Below, in pieces: positions 19,535-29,640 of a DNA stretch of 64,000 bases. The stretch's first letter is position 1. Each line of letters begins with the position of its first letter. The translations under genes were made by a program, and so were the position numbers. The notes under the pieces were generated by a model that worked only from the letters and a program-made list of their open reading frames with translations, ran no database searches and was not told where the DNA came from. This DNA comes from Eledone cirrhosa (Eukaryota; Mollusca; Cephalopoda; Octopoda; Eledonidae): positions 183,398,990-183,462,989 of the forward strand of contig OZ024743.1 of assembly GCA_964016885.1 (NCBI GenBank). Reading direction: 5' to 3'.

Positions 19535-19720
19535 TAGCTGAGTGGTTAACAAGCTCACTTCACAGTCAAAATGTCCCAGGTTCAATTCCAGCGCATGTCA
19601 TATTGAGCAAGAGTCATTTACCACAGCCTTGGGTCATCTGAAGCCCAGTGAGTGCGGAGGCCCATCAGATGTATATGTAATTTAAAAGTCCAACCTCCTC
19701 ATATTGTCTCACTGATTTAG
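19535..19720 (+). mobile_element. SINE family B with recognisable tRNA head
   Basis: AAGCATAGCTGAGTGGTTAAC is an A box in tRNA context and CCCAGGTTCAATTCCAGC is a good B box, about 40 bases apart. The body carries GAGCAAGAGTCATTTACC, GCCTTGGGTCATCTGAAGCC and CAGTGAGTGCGGAGG. The anticodon arm is degenerate, so it is a SINE and not a functional tRNA. Confidence 0.75.
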
Positions 19721-20061
19721 CCAGAGAATGTTAACTGTGACCATTTCTAATAAAATACTCTCTATTTTAGTTAATTAAAGAAGAATTTTGAGGGATTTAA
19801 TAAAATTATTATTTCATTACTAAGATGGTAACTTAACATGACTTTGTTTCATAGAATTAACTGTTTTGACAGAGTTACTATGAAAAGGGTTAAGGATAGA
19901 TGTCCTTGTAGAATACTCAGCTACTTAAATGATAATTTAACAATTCAGTTAATCATGACAGCCACTGGAGAATCTAGTGGTACATATTATCGTTAGTAAT
20001 ATAGTAGCAACTCATTAAAGTGTTATCTTATATCTAATATATTTTGTCAACAATATATCTT

Positions 20062-20231
20062 TTAACATCCTGTAATGGTTGAACATAAAACATCTAAAAA
20101 TCTTTATAGTATCTTTACTAGTAAACAAATTATTGTGAAAATTTGCAGTAAACAAAAGACTTTAATTTTTAATGTTTTGTATTTTAAAAATATTTGTTGT
20201 TCATGTTGTTTCATGTGGTACAGGATGTTAA
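20062..20231. mobile_element. TTAA-flanked MITE (162 bp), family 3
   Basis: The element 20066-20227 lies between TTAA copies at 20062-20065 and 20228-20231. Its ends are inverted repeats: CATCCTGTAATGG at the left and, read inward from the right, CATCCTGTACCAC. TTAA duplications are typical of piggyBac transposons. A longer, more diverged relative is at 46145-46380. It encodes no transposase. Confidence 0.7.
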
Positions 20232-20870
20232 GAGATATGATAATAGAATTTGTCTGTAGTCTGCAGAATGTCTTCAGCAATATAACTTCTTTTTTATTCT
20301 GTTGAGTTATATTTAGTTTATATCATAACTTAATACATTTCTATTTTTTTTTTATAACTTACACATTTATAATAACAAAACTTGTCCTGTGTGTCTTCAG
20401 TGATTCTGTGAATCATTGATACAATTTATCACCTACTCTTGGGGCCTAAATAATAGGATGTGTGAGTGTGTGAGGAATAAGCAGAGGGTTGGGTGAAATA
20501 AGCAAGGTGGTTGGAAAATCAGTAATTTTTCTAGGTTGTCTCTCTTTTACAAACCAGAATTTATTTGATAACATATGGATTTCTGTTAAAGTACTTTTTT
20601 GTCATGTATAATGTTTTTAATGTATAAAGAAAATTATTTGTTGCAGGAATGTTATGACTTAAAATAAAATTTCAGTGGAGGTAGATTAGCAAATTTGGGG
20701 TGAGGGGGGATGGGAAAATTATTTGAGACCTGAGACTACATATGAAAGTACATTAGTGTGTTACAGCATGTTTTAACAGTATATAATAATATTGTGTACA
20801 ATTGGTACATTTTCTGCATCTATATTGAACACTTTGTAAGCTTGTAGTAAATTTCTTGTTGTCACATATA
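20232..20870. other. AT-rich stretch without features
   Basis: About 640 bases. No ORF of note, repeat match or structure seen, apart from a T-rich run near 20345. Confidence 0.4.
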
Positions 20871-20874
20871 TGTG

Positions 20875-20960
20875 TGTAAAAGGTAAACAGAAATAACAAC
20901 ACAAACGGTACATTATATGGAAGGACTATATTAGTTTAATGCTTTGTAGCATATTTGGAA
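20875..20960 (-). repeat. Truncated copy of the Penelope-like repeat
   Basis: The block repeats the first 75 bases of 5957-6180 (AAAAGGTAAACAGAAATAAC, TATATGGAAGG). It stops before the part that carries the hammerhead-like motif there. Confidence 0.6.
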
Positions 20961-21109
20961 TGTCTGTTGTAGATCTAATTAAACATACCAGATCTATACC
21001 CTCTCAGATTATTACTAAAACTAATATTTATATGTAAACTGTTATAAACAGAAACAATAAAATTTCTTCTAAAATGTCATATTTTGCAGTTTTTGTTAAA
21101 AAAAAAAAT

Positions 21110-21212
21110 ATTTTACTGGCTTCATCGCCCCCCTCTATTCTACCTCACACTGTCACTCTCTTACTGGCTTCACCCCACCTCTATTTTACCTCACACTGTC
21201 ACTTTCTTGTTT
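21110..21212. repeat. Two-copy direct repeat of about 52 bp
   Basis: TTACTGGCTTCA, CCCCTCTATTCTACCTCACAC and TGTCACTCTC occur twice with small changes. Confidence 0.85.
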
Positions 21213-21591
21213 AGCTTGAAAGTAGACAAGGGTACACAAGGTTCCTTAGCAACCAAATGCAATACATAACCAAATTAATTTTAAACACTGCTTATGATAC
21301 ATTCTAAACCCTATCATCATCATCTTGGCTTTTTTCTTGCTACAAGAACAAAACTAGTTTCTCACATAAGCTTGCTGTTTTTATTCATGAGAAGAAGTGA
21401 TGTTCACACATTTCCTAATAATGTCGGTGAAATAATTGGAGAGGTGTTCAACAATTGAAACATAGTTAACTGAAAACATTAACAACTTCTGTAATATATA
21501 TAAGTAATATATGTAAGTTCTTGTATGCCATATATGTAAGTTCTTGTATGTTAAGTATGTGTTTGTGTACATTATATATCTATATATATAT

Positions 21592-21700
21592 CAAATCCCG
21601 CCGAGGTTAACTTTGCCTTTCATCCTTACGGGGTCGATGAAATAAAGTACCAGTAATGCACTGGGTAATTGCTGGCCTTGTGCCAAAAGTAGAAATAATT
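21592..21700 (+). mobile_element. SINE family A, head-less copy
   Basis: It starts at the B-box region (AAATCCCGCCGAGG) and runs through TTTGCCTTTCATCCTTACGG to CCTTGTGCCAAAAGTAG. The A-box half is missing, as after 5' truncation during reverse transcription. Confidence 0.8.
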
Positions 21701-21807
21701 ATATATCTATATACACATACATACATGTACAAAAACACATACATATAAATATACACACACACTATATATATATATACACACACACAATATATATATATAT
21801 ACACACA

Positions 21808-21838
<31 letters not shown>

Positions 21839-21896
21839 AACACATACATACCTGTACAAAAACACATACAAACATACACACAATTTATATATATAC
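21701..21896. repeat. CA/TA/ACATAC microsatellite
   Basis: Alternating ACACAC and TATATA runs. Repetitive frames across it are not genes. Confidence 0.9.
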
Positions 21897-22525
21897 TAGC
21901 CGAATTACCCACGCCCTTTTCACAAATCTTTTTTGTAAGAAAATGTTTGATTTTAAATCAGTGATATAATTTATGGAGAAAAACTCTGCATTTCAATATT
22001 ACTCAATGTAAAATGTAATGCATGAAAAATTGGAAAACATTATTTTTTGTAATATATCAAGTCAAAATTACATTATTAAATCTTATTCTTATTTTGTTTC
22101 TATATAAATAATTTCTATGTAAATAATTTTTTCAAAATATCAATTCAAAACTTTTGTGAATAGGCATCATATCTTGTTATTTACCTATGGTTTAAATTTC
22201 ATATAAATCGAAGGGAAAAGATTTTCAGAGGGGGTTTGTGTCTCCGGGGAACCCTAATAGGGGGTTTAACCCCAATTTAGGGTGTCTTAATATTATTGAA
22301 ATTTGCTGAAATTTTGTGAATAGGCATCTTGTCATCTAACTATGGTTTAAATTTCATATAAATCGAAGGGAAAAAATGTTTGTGCCCTCGGGGAACCCTT
22401 TGATTTAAATGAAATATACTTATCCAAGTACCCTGGGCAATGTTGTTTCAGAATATATATGGATATGGGGGTCTATCTCCAAAACCATAAGAGTAGTTCG
22501 TGAACAAACAAACAAACAGACAGGA
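21897..22525 (+). mobile_element. Unclassified retroposon-like repeat
   Basis: It opens ACTAGCCGAATTACCCACGC and closes AGAGTAGTTCGTGAACAAAC with an AAACAAACAGACAGG tail, a beginning and end typical of 3' parts of some RTE-type retroposons in other invertebrates. An internal phrase (CTATGGTTTAAATTTCATAT, then AAATCGAAGGGAAAA) occurs twice, about 146 bases apart. No ORF remains. Confidence 0.45.
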
Positions 22526-22600
22526 ATACAACTATATATATATATGTATATATAGATATATACATACATGTGGTCATGTATATATATATATATATATGGT
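22526..22600. repeat. TA/CATA microsatellite
   Basis: TATATA runs around a short ACATACATGTGGTCATG segment. Confidence 0.85.
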
Positions 22601-23008
22601 GGCTGCCAACTCGTTTTCGAGTACGGCCACTACTTTATATCCATGTAGGAGAACCAATACTGATGCGCTGAACAAGTGTGACTTTTTAGTCCAGCCAGTG
22701 ACTTGAAAACTCTGGTACAAACACTACACCTGTGACAATTATTGACACATAGTGCTGGGCCCATGGTACCATGTGACGACAAATGCAGAGAGATCTCCAG
22801 ATATAAAGCAATGCCTGTGCCGTGAAGCTTTTATAGTGAGCAAAGGCACTGCACAAAGCCAGTCCCACTTTCTTAACCAAGATGATATTTACCAAAAAGA
22901 AGAACAAGTCAACATCATTGGATACCATCAGGGTTGCAGGTGTTATATCAGAGTTTTCCTTCTCTTAGAATTCTGCCTTGACAAAGGCTAAGGGGTCATC
23001 TCTCCCGG
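22600..23008. other. Unclassified 400-bp block between microsatellites
   Basis: A non-repetitive, moderately GC-rich block (TGGCTGCCAACTCGTTTTCG onward) sharply bounded by TA microsatellites. A 79-codon plus-strand frame (22752-22991) and an 80-codon minus-strand frame exist, neither with a known domain. The sharp edges suggest an inserted fragment, but I cannot name its source. Confidence 0.35.
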
Positions 23009-23142
23009 ATATATATATACACACATACATACATATATATATATATATACACACATACATACATATATATATATATATATACACACATACATACATATAT
23101 ATATATATACACACATACTTACATACATATATATATATACAC

Positions 23143-23184
<42 letters not shown>

Positions 23185-23452
23185 ATACATATATATATAT
23201 ATATACACACATACATACATATATATATATATACACACATACATACATATATATATATATACACACATACTTACATACATATATATATATACACACATAC
23301 ATACATACATATATATATATACACACATACATACATACATATATATATACACACATACATACATACATATATATATATATACACACATACATACATATAT
23401 ATATACACACATACATACATACATATATATATACACACATACATACATATTT
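23009..23452. repeat. Complex (TA)n(CACATACATACATA)n microsatellite, left part
   Basis: Repeating blocks of TATATATA followed by ACACACATACATACA. Long open frames on both strands are artefacts. The same repeat type resumes at 27147, on the other side of the intact RTE, so the RTE probably inserted within one array. Confidence 0.9.
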
Positions 23453-23719
23453 ACCATGCGACCCTCAGTTCCTACCTCACAATTTCCCTCCCCCCCACCC
23501 CCACACACCACCATAGTCTATTCGACCAATCAAACCTAGCATGCCACTTCCACTGCTGCTGCTGCTACTACCTGCCTAACTAACTCTCTCCTCCTCTGGC
23601 GCATCCCAACACACCCTGCCATTACCCCACCACCACTGTCCTTCTAGCCCTCAATTTTCCCACCGTTATGGATGGATGAGCTGGGAATACACGAGCAACT
23701 CTGAATCAATAGATGAAAT

Positions 23720-26700
23720 ATGAATCTGCGAGCTACCAAGCACCCACGTGAAGCGCCAACCCAGAGACCCTCCCCTACGAGTGTCGACAAATGCCCAAAA
23801 CTCCGAGTTGGTACCATCAATGTAGGCTCAATGAAAGGAAGAGCAGGAGAAATCGTAGAAATGCTAGAGCGAAAGGAAGTTGATGTATGCTGTGTGCAAG
23901 AGACTAGATGGAGAGGAGGGTCTGCTAGAGTCCTTGTAGGAAAAAGCCAGTGCTACAAATTTTTCTGGGTGGGAAATGACGATGGGATGGGTGGTGTAGG
24001 TATACTATTAGCTGACAAGTGGGTAGATAAAGTAATCTCAGTGTACAGGGTAAATGCAAGAATCATTAAACTCAGACTAGTCCTGAATAAGACAATTACC
24101 ACAATAATATCAGCTTACGCACCCCAATCGGGGCTGCCAGACGAACTTAAGGATAGGTTTTACGAGTCCCTAATACACACTACTGCTCTAACAGACGACA
24201 AGGACTTCCTAATCATTGCAGGAGATTTTAACGGACACGTAGGTAAACACTGCGACGGCTTCAATAGAGTACATGGAGGCCATGGAGTTGGCACAAGGAA
24301 TGAGGAAGGATTCAGACTTCTAGAATTCTGCGACGCCAATGACATGTCGATATGTAACACAAACTTTAAAAAACCCGACAACCACCTGATCACCTATAGA
24401 TCAGGGGAGCACTCTAGCCAGTTAGATTTTATCCTCATCAGAGGACGTGACAGATGGACGGTCGTAAACACAAAAGCCTTCCCTAGTGAGGAATGTACAT
24501 CCCAACATAGCTTAGTTGTCAGCGACCTCACGGTCAGAACTAGACGAGCCCTGAAACAGAGGCCAACCTGGAGAAGAAAGATCTGGAAGCTGAAAGTCCC
24601 CTCAACCAGTAACAGATTTAAAGATATTTTACTCAACGCCTACGACAGTAAAGAAGAACAGATAGAGACATTTAACGTAGAAGAGAACTGGGAGTTCCTA
24701 AAAAATAACTTACTAGAGGCGACGGATGAGGTTTGTGGCTGGAGTAAGACCTCAAGCAGGAGGAGAGTGACTTGGTGGTGGAACAATAAGGTAGATGAAG
24801 CAGTCAAGGCCAAGAGACAGGCATGGAAAGAATGGAAGAACGGGGGGAGCAGGGTACATTACATAGAGACCAAGAGGGAAGCTAGGCGACAAGTATACTT
24901 AGCTAGGAGGGAAGCAGAGGATAGAAAATTCAAGCATGTTTTACAACGTGAGGACCAGAAACAGGAGGTATTCAAGATTGCGAGGCAGTGTGTCAGAGAT
25001 AGTTGTGATGTCATTGGAGAGAAGTGTATCCGGAATGATAAAGGTGAGCTTGCCCTCACAAGTGCTGAGAAGAAAGATGCATGGAAGAGTCATTATGATA
25101 GATTACTAAATGAGGAGAATGCATGGGAAGAAGAGACCCTACCCCACGTAGACCCTATAGAGGGACCAGCAGTACAAGTCAGCGGCAGCGTAGTAAGTAA
25201 GGCAATCAGAGATATGAAGATAGGGAAGGCAACCGGTCCATCGGGTATAGCTGCCGAGATGCTGAAGGCATCTGGGTCTGTAGGTCACACTATAACCACA
25301 CGTATCGTTAACCAGGTAATACTAGAGGGGGCCATACCAAAAGATTGGTGCAGTAGCATCATTGTCAACTGCTACAAAGGTAAAGGCGATGCACTAGATA
25401 GAGGAAACTATAGAGGTATAAAGTTGATGGACCAGGTCATGAAAGTAACAGAAAGAGTTATAGCACAGCTGATTAGGGACCGGGTGAATATAGACGAGAT
25501 GCAATTTGGGTTTGTACCAGGGAAAGGCACCACTGATGCGCTCTTCCTTGTGAGGCAATTACAGGAAAAGTACCTAGCTAAAAGTAAGCCACTCTACTTG
25601 GCATTTGTCGACCTTGAGAAAGCCTTTGACAGAGTTCCACGTGCAGTAATCTGGTGGGCTCTTAGAAAACTAGGAGTAGATGAATGGCTTGTGAAAGCGG
25701 TACAAGCCATGTATAGGGGAGCAGTCAGCAAAGTTAGGATTGGCAATGAGTATAGCGAGGAATTTAGCGTACAGGTTGGGGTCCACCAGGGCTCTGTTCT
25801 TAGCCCTCTCCTGTTCATCATAGTCCTGCAGGCAATAATGGAGGAGTTTAAGACCGGATGCCCATGGGAACTCCTGTATGCTGATGACCTCGCACTCATA
25901 GCTGAATCTATGGTAGAACTAGAGAATAAATTCCAAACCTGGAAGCAGGGACTAGAGAGAAAGGGCCTCAAAGTCAACATGACAAAGACTAAGGTCCTTA
26001 TAAGTAGACGAGAAAACAGAACCCAGATCCCCTCAGGGAAATGGCCTTGCTCAGTATGTAGGAAAGGTGTAGGTAGGAACTCCATTCTTTGCCCCAAATG
26101 CAAACAATGGGTACACAAGAGATGTAGCGGGATCTCAGGAAGCTTAATTAAGAATGTAGGATTCACATGCAGCAGCTGTGCTGAAACAGCAAGCAAACAG
26201 CCACAGGAAACAAGTACCACCAATCTCTGGGAGGGCCCTGTAGAAACAGTAGACAGCTTCTGCTACCTAGGTGACCGAATTAGCAACGGAGGTGGGTGCT
26301 CAGAAAGTACAATAACTAGGGTAAGAACGGGATGGAAGAAGTTTAGGGAACTACTACCACTGCTAGCTGCAAAAGGCTTCTCCCTCAGAATGAAAGGCAG
26401 ACTGTATGATGCGTGTATCCGAACAGCGATGTTGCATGGTAGTGAGACCTGGGCGCTGAAGGTGGAAGACTTACGTAGATTAGAGAGAAACGAAGCCTGC
26501 ATGCTCCGATGGATGTGTAACAGTAATATACGTGAACGACAAAGCATAAATGAATTGAGAGAGAGACTGAGCATAAGAGGAATCAAATGCTGCGTGCAGG
26601 AGAGGCGGTTACGCTGGTATGGACATGTGATGCCTATGAAGGATGACAGCTGCATAAAAAGGTGCAGAGCACTAGAAGTTGATGGAAACCGCGGAGTGGG

Positions 26701-26839
26701 GAGACCCAAGATGACTTGGGATGAGGTGATAAAAGCCGACCTTACCCAACTACACCTCTCAAAGTCAATGACACACGACCGTGACTTCTGGCGTCACGCA
26801 GTAATACAGGGTACCCGACCTCCCATGGGTACATGCTGA
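23720..26839 (+). CDS. RTE LINE protein: endonuclease, reverse transcriptase, PHD-like finger
   Basis: The 1039-residue protein would nick DNA and reverse-transcribe the element RNA in the nucleus. The endonuclease (about 28-270) shows TINVG (N34), CVQETRW (E61), SAYAPQ (Y133), AGDFNGH (D169, N171), QLDFIL (D236) and a TSQHSLV histidine (H263). The reverse transcriptase (about 500-760) has GKATGPSGI, GNYRGIKLMDQ, FVDLEKAFDRVP (D631), VHQGSVLSPLLF and YADD (720-723). A C4HC3 finger follows (C777, C780, C791, C794, H799, C802, C817, C820). The C-terminus has DSFCYLGD, GSETWAL, RLRWYGHV and GRPKMTW, typical of RTE. The ATG at 23720 is the first in frame; the length suits the family. Such proteins are often mislabelled as craniofacial development protein 2. 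Confidence 0.95.
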   Translation: MNLRATKHPREAPTQRPSPTSVDKCPKLRVGTINVGSMKGRAGEIVEMLERKEVDVCCVQETRWRGGSARVLVGKSQCYKFFWVGNDDGMGGVGILLADKWVDKVISVYRVNARIIKLRLVLNKTITTIISAYAPQSGLPDELKDRFYESLIHTTALTDDKDFLIIAGDFNGHVGKHCDGFNRVHGGHGVGTRNEEGFRLLEFCDANDMSICNTNFKKPDNHLITYRSGEHSSQLDFILIRGRDRWTVVNTKAFPSEECTSQHSLVVSDLTVRTRRALKQRPTWRRKIWKLKVPSTSNRFKDILLNAYDSKEEQIETFNVEENWEFLKNNLLEATDEVCGWSKTSSRRRVTWWWNNKVDEAVKAKRQAWKEWKNGGSRVHYIETKREARRQVYLARREAEDRKFKHVLQREDQKQEVFKIARQCVRDSCDVIGEKCIRNDKGELALTSAEKKDAWKSHYDRLLNEENAWEEETLPHVDPIEGPAVQVSGSVVSKAIRDMKIGKATGPSGIAAEMLKASGSVGHTITTRIVNQVILEGAIPKDWCSSIIVNCYKGKGDALDRGNYRGIKLMDQVMKVTERVIAQLIRDRVNIDEMQFGFVPGKGTTDALFLVRQLQEKYLAKSKPLYLAFVDLEKAFDRVPRAVIWWALRKLGVDEWLVKAVQAMYRGAVSKVRIGNEYSEEFSVQVGVHQGSVLSPLLFIIVLQAIMEEFKTGCPWELLYADDLALIAESMVELENKFQTWKQGLERKGLKVNMTKTKVLISRRENRTQIPSGKWPCSVCRKGVGRNSILCPKCKQWVHKRCSGISGSLIKNVGFTCSSCAETASKQPQETSTTNLWEGPVETVDSFCYLGDRISNGGGCSESTITRVRTGWKKFRELLPLLAAKGFSLRMKGRLYDACIRTAMLHGSETWALKVEDLRRLERNEACMLRWMCNSNIRERQSINELRERLSIRGIKCCVQERRLRWYGHVMPMKDDSCIKRCRALEVDGNRGVGRPKMTWDEVIKADLTQLHLSKSMTHDRDFWRHAVIQGTRPPMGTC
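26048..26179 (+). other. PHD-like C4HC3 zinc finger within the RTE ORF
   Basis: Residues 777-820 have the spacing C-x2-C-x10-C-x2-C-x4-H-x2-C-x14-C-x2-C with a tryptophan two residues before the histidine (QWVHKRCSG), as in PHD fingers that read histone tails. It sits between the polymerase thumb region and the C-terminal domain. A chromatin-targeting role is inferred, not shown. Confidence 0.8.
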
Positions 26840-27146
26840 AGCATATAAACAATATGCCCCCCCCCCCCCCCACCGCAAGGTGGTCGTGGAGGTGCCACGG
26901 CAAAAAAGCACCCAGCCCACACTGTAAAGTGGACGTGTAGGCGCCACGAAAAAGCACCCAGCACTCACTGTAAATGAGGTTGGTGTTAGGAAGGGCATCC
27001 AGCTGTAGAAATCAAGCCAGATCAGTTCCTGTATGAGCAAGGCATGGTCAGCCGACCAGACACTGCCCACAACAGGACAACCCGTCTAACCCATGCTAGC
27101 GTGGAAGAACGGACGTAAAACGGTGATGATGATGATGATGATGATA
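26840..27146 (+). other. RTE 3' UTR with two tandem modules and shared 3' tail
   Basis: A C-rich run is followed by two modules of about 45-50 bases (each with a CAC-AAAAAGCACCCAGC core and ending ACTGTAAA). After these comes the region shared with the many short repeats in the window. GGTGC and GCACC within a module can pair as a small hairpin. The end from CCATGCTAGCG to the GAT run is the part most conserved between copies. Confidence 0.75.
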
Positions 27147-27389
27147 CATACATATATATACACACACATACATACATACATATATATATATACACACACA
27201 TACATACATATAAATATATATACACACATACATACATATAAATATATATACACACATACATACATATAAATATATATACACACATACATACATATAAATA
27301 TATATACACACACATATATATATATATACACACACATATATATATATACACACACATATATATATATATACACACATACATATATATAT

Positions 27390-27420
<31 letters not shown>
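27147..27420. repeat. Complex CATA/TA/CA microsatellite, right part
   Basis: Same kind of repeat as 23009-23452, with TATAAATATATA variants. The frames across it are artefacts. Confidence 0.9.
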
Positions 27421-27592
27421 GACATAAGCAGGTGCCAGTGTCACAATAAAATGCACCCAGTACACTCTGTAAATTAGTTACTATGCAGAAATGGTATGTA
27501 TAAGCCAGGCCGGATTATTTGACCCATCAGATCTGTGACTATGACCCCCTCCGCAACTTATAGCCAGCATAAGAAACAGGCATGATGATATA
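27421..27592 (+). mobile_element. Degenerate RTE-tail copy
   Basis: AGGTGCCAGTGTCACAATAA, AATGCACCCAGTACACTCTG and GTAAATTAGTTACTATGCAG match the 3' UTR module of the RTE. The end is CAGGCATGATGATATA. The middle is diverged. Confidence 0.55.
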
Positions 27593-27944
27593 TAAATATG
27601 TACACATACAGACAGACATATTGTTTTAATGGCTTCAGACATTGTAATGTGGCCATACTGGAGCTCTATCTACTCTATCTACAAGGGTTAGTAGTTATAT
27701 CAACACTAATACTTTGGTACATATTTCCTCTAAGATATGAAATGTAAAGTAAATCACATTGAAGTAAAGAAGGGGAAGTCAGTTGGACTAAAATACCACA
27801 AGGTATTTCTATTGATATCAACCAGTTTTAACCTTCTGCTCACACACACACACACACACATATATATGTAGGAAGGGCATCCAACCAGTGTATCAATGCC
27901 AACACGATTATAAGCACAGCAACAAGTATATAGGAACAACAAAA
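27593..27944. other. Stretch without genes; contains a (CA)n run
   Basis: AT-rich sequence, then a CA run of about 10 units at 27841-27862 and a short RTE-tail-like phrase GGAAGGGCATCCAACCAG at 27872-27889, just before the next RTE copy. Confidence 0.4.
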
Positions 27945-29460
27945 ATATGAAGACGTCGCATCTCAGAGTTGCAATACTTAATGTTGGCACTCTCTCAGGT
28001 AGATCTGCCGAAATAGCGGAAATACTGGAGAGGAGACATGTGGATGTGTGCTGCGTGCAAGAGGTGAGATGGAGAGATGCCTCTTCGAGACTAGTCGCAG
28101 GCAAACATCTTAACTATAAGCTTTTCTGGGTAGGTAAGGATGATGGGTTAGGGGGAGTAGGCATTTTCCTGGCTGAGAAATGGATCAATAAGACAATAGA
28201 GGTAGTTCGAGTTAGTAATCAAATAATTAAGCTTAGATTAGTTGTAGGCAGAAGACCAAGCAGGCCTAGGTAAAGAAGAGAAAGACTGCTTTTACGAGCA
28301 ACTTTTACAAACAGCCGCAATGACAGAGTTATGCTAGCAGGGGACTTCAATGGTCATGTTGGACAGCTCCAGGATGGTTACACTGGGGTACATGGTGGGC
28401 ATGGTTACGGCTCAAGAAATGAAGAAAGAGTGAGTCTTCTTGAATTTTGTGATGCAAGTACACTGACTATTTGCAACACTAACTTCCAGGCACCTGCCAA
28501 CCACCTAATAACCTACAAATCAGGCGAGCACATAAGCCAGATTGACTTCTTACTAGTTGGGCAGCCGGACAGGCAGATGGTGTCAAATACCAAGGCATAC
28601 CCTGGGGAAAATGTATCCCACAGCATAGGTTAGTCGTTAGTGATATCTCAGTAAGCAAGAGATGGAATGAGACATACAGGAAGGTGTGGAGAAGCTAAAA
28701 GACCTTTCACTAAAATACAAATTTAGGAAAGCCCTTCAAGATGTGTATGACGAAAAAGAAGACGATTTAGAGACGTAGGACATAGATAATAACTGGAATT
28801 TCTTACGTGACAACTTACTGCAGGCTACTGATGAAACTTGTGGCTGGAGCAGAGCTCCAACCAGACAGAGAGTGACCTGGTGGTGGAACAGCATAGTAGA
28901 TAAGGCCATTAGAGACAAAAGACTGGCATGGAAGGCTTGGAAAAAGGGTGGGAGTAGAGAAGGATATACAGCCGCTAAGAAAGAAGCTAGGCATTAGGTG
29001 TACTTAGCACGCAGGGAGGCTGAGAGTAGGAGGTTTGCCAATGTTCTGCGACGGGAAGATCAGAGGTGTGTGGTGTTCCACATTGCAAGGCAGTGTGTCA
29101 ATGCAAATCAGGATGTTGTTGGAGATAAATGTGTCCGGAATGATGCCGGTGTACTTAGTGTCACGAATGATCAGAAATAGAGAACTGGAAATGCCATTAT
29201 GAGAGACTGATGAATGTGGAGATTGAATGGGAGAGAGAGAAATTATCCTCAGTAGATCCGACAGAGGGAATCAGCTTTTGAGATTGACGAATATGGGGTC
29301 CAAGAGGCGATTAAGGAAATGAAAAATGGTAAGGCTACTGGACCGTCGGGGATAGTTGCTGAGATGCTGAAGGCATCAGGGGACGTAGGCACTAAACTAG
29401 TTGCACGCATCATCCATCAGGCTATATATGGTGGTGTCATACCCAAAGACTGGGTTTTGT
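27945..29460 (+). pseudogene. RTE LINE ORF, frameshifted and missing its 3' half
   Basis: Close relative of the copy at 8530-11790. The first frame from the ATG at 27947 reads HLRVAILNVGTLSGRS, CCVQEVRWRD and GKDDGLGGVGIFL (endonuclease). About 50 bases are missing near 28255 relative to the other copy. Further pieces give AGDFNGHVGQ, YKSGEHISQIDFLLV, and then the linker with an EARH* stop like that of the sister copy. After NGKATGPSGIVAEMLKASGD the copy ends at KDW (29453), before the FVDLEKAFDR core. A 3' loss is unusual for a LINE and suggests deletion or recombination after insertion. Confidence 0.85.
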
Positions 29461-29640
29461 GCCAGAACGTTAAGGGACATAACTATATACTACAAATCAT
29501 GTCCAAAGCTCTACCGATTCTGTCAATCCACTGCCCTCACACATAAATAATGACATCAATGAGGAATCGAACACAGAACGTAAAGGGACGCTCTACCGAT
29601 TCTCCAACATAATGACCTCAATGAGGAGTTTCTGTAGGAT
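29460..29640 (-). mobile_element. SINE family A head fragments, duplicated
   Basis: AGAACGTTAAGGGACATAAC and GCTCTACCGATTCTGTCAAT, then again GAACACAGAACGTAAAGGGA and CTCTACCGATTCTCCAAC, are reversed heads of family A. AATGAGGAATCGAAC is a B box. The junction with the RTE at 29455 is abrupt. Confidence 0.55.

Larger units (their letters stand above)
23452..27146 (+). mobile_element. Full-length RTE-clade LINE with intact ORF
   Basis: A 3.7-kb element: a pyrimidine-rich 5' UTR (23456-23719), one long ORF (23720-26839), a 3' UTR beginning with a C15-like run and then two tandem modules (GGTGCCACGGCAAAAAAGCACC type), GAGGTTGGTGTTAGGAAGGG, CCATGCTAGCGTGGAAGA and ACGGACGTAAAACGGTGATG, ending in about seven GAT units. 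A single ORF, a very short end and a trinucleotide tail are the RTE pattern. The uninterrupted reading frame suggests recent insertion and possible activity. Confidence 0.9.

Noticed and set aside
19535..19620. Functional tRNA gene
   Set aside because: A and B boxes are present, but the cloverleaf cannot be completed and a SINE body follows.
20075..20305. 76-codon frame
   Set aside because: It lies across the TTAA-bounded MITE and shows no coding features.
22978..23583. Long plus- and minus-strand open frames reading [12 protein letters not shown] or [12 protein letters not shown]
   Set aside because: They arise from CATA/TA/CA microsatellites with periods that avoid stops; the same is true at 15101-15604 and 27022-27465.
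23720..26839. Host gene 'craniofacial development protein 2-like'
   Set aside because: The full protein has endonuclease, reverse transcriptase and RTE C-terminal motifs; that label is a common misannotation.
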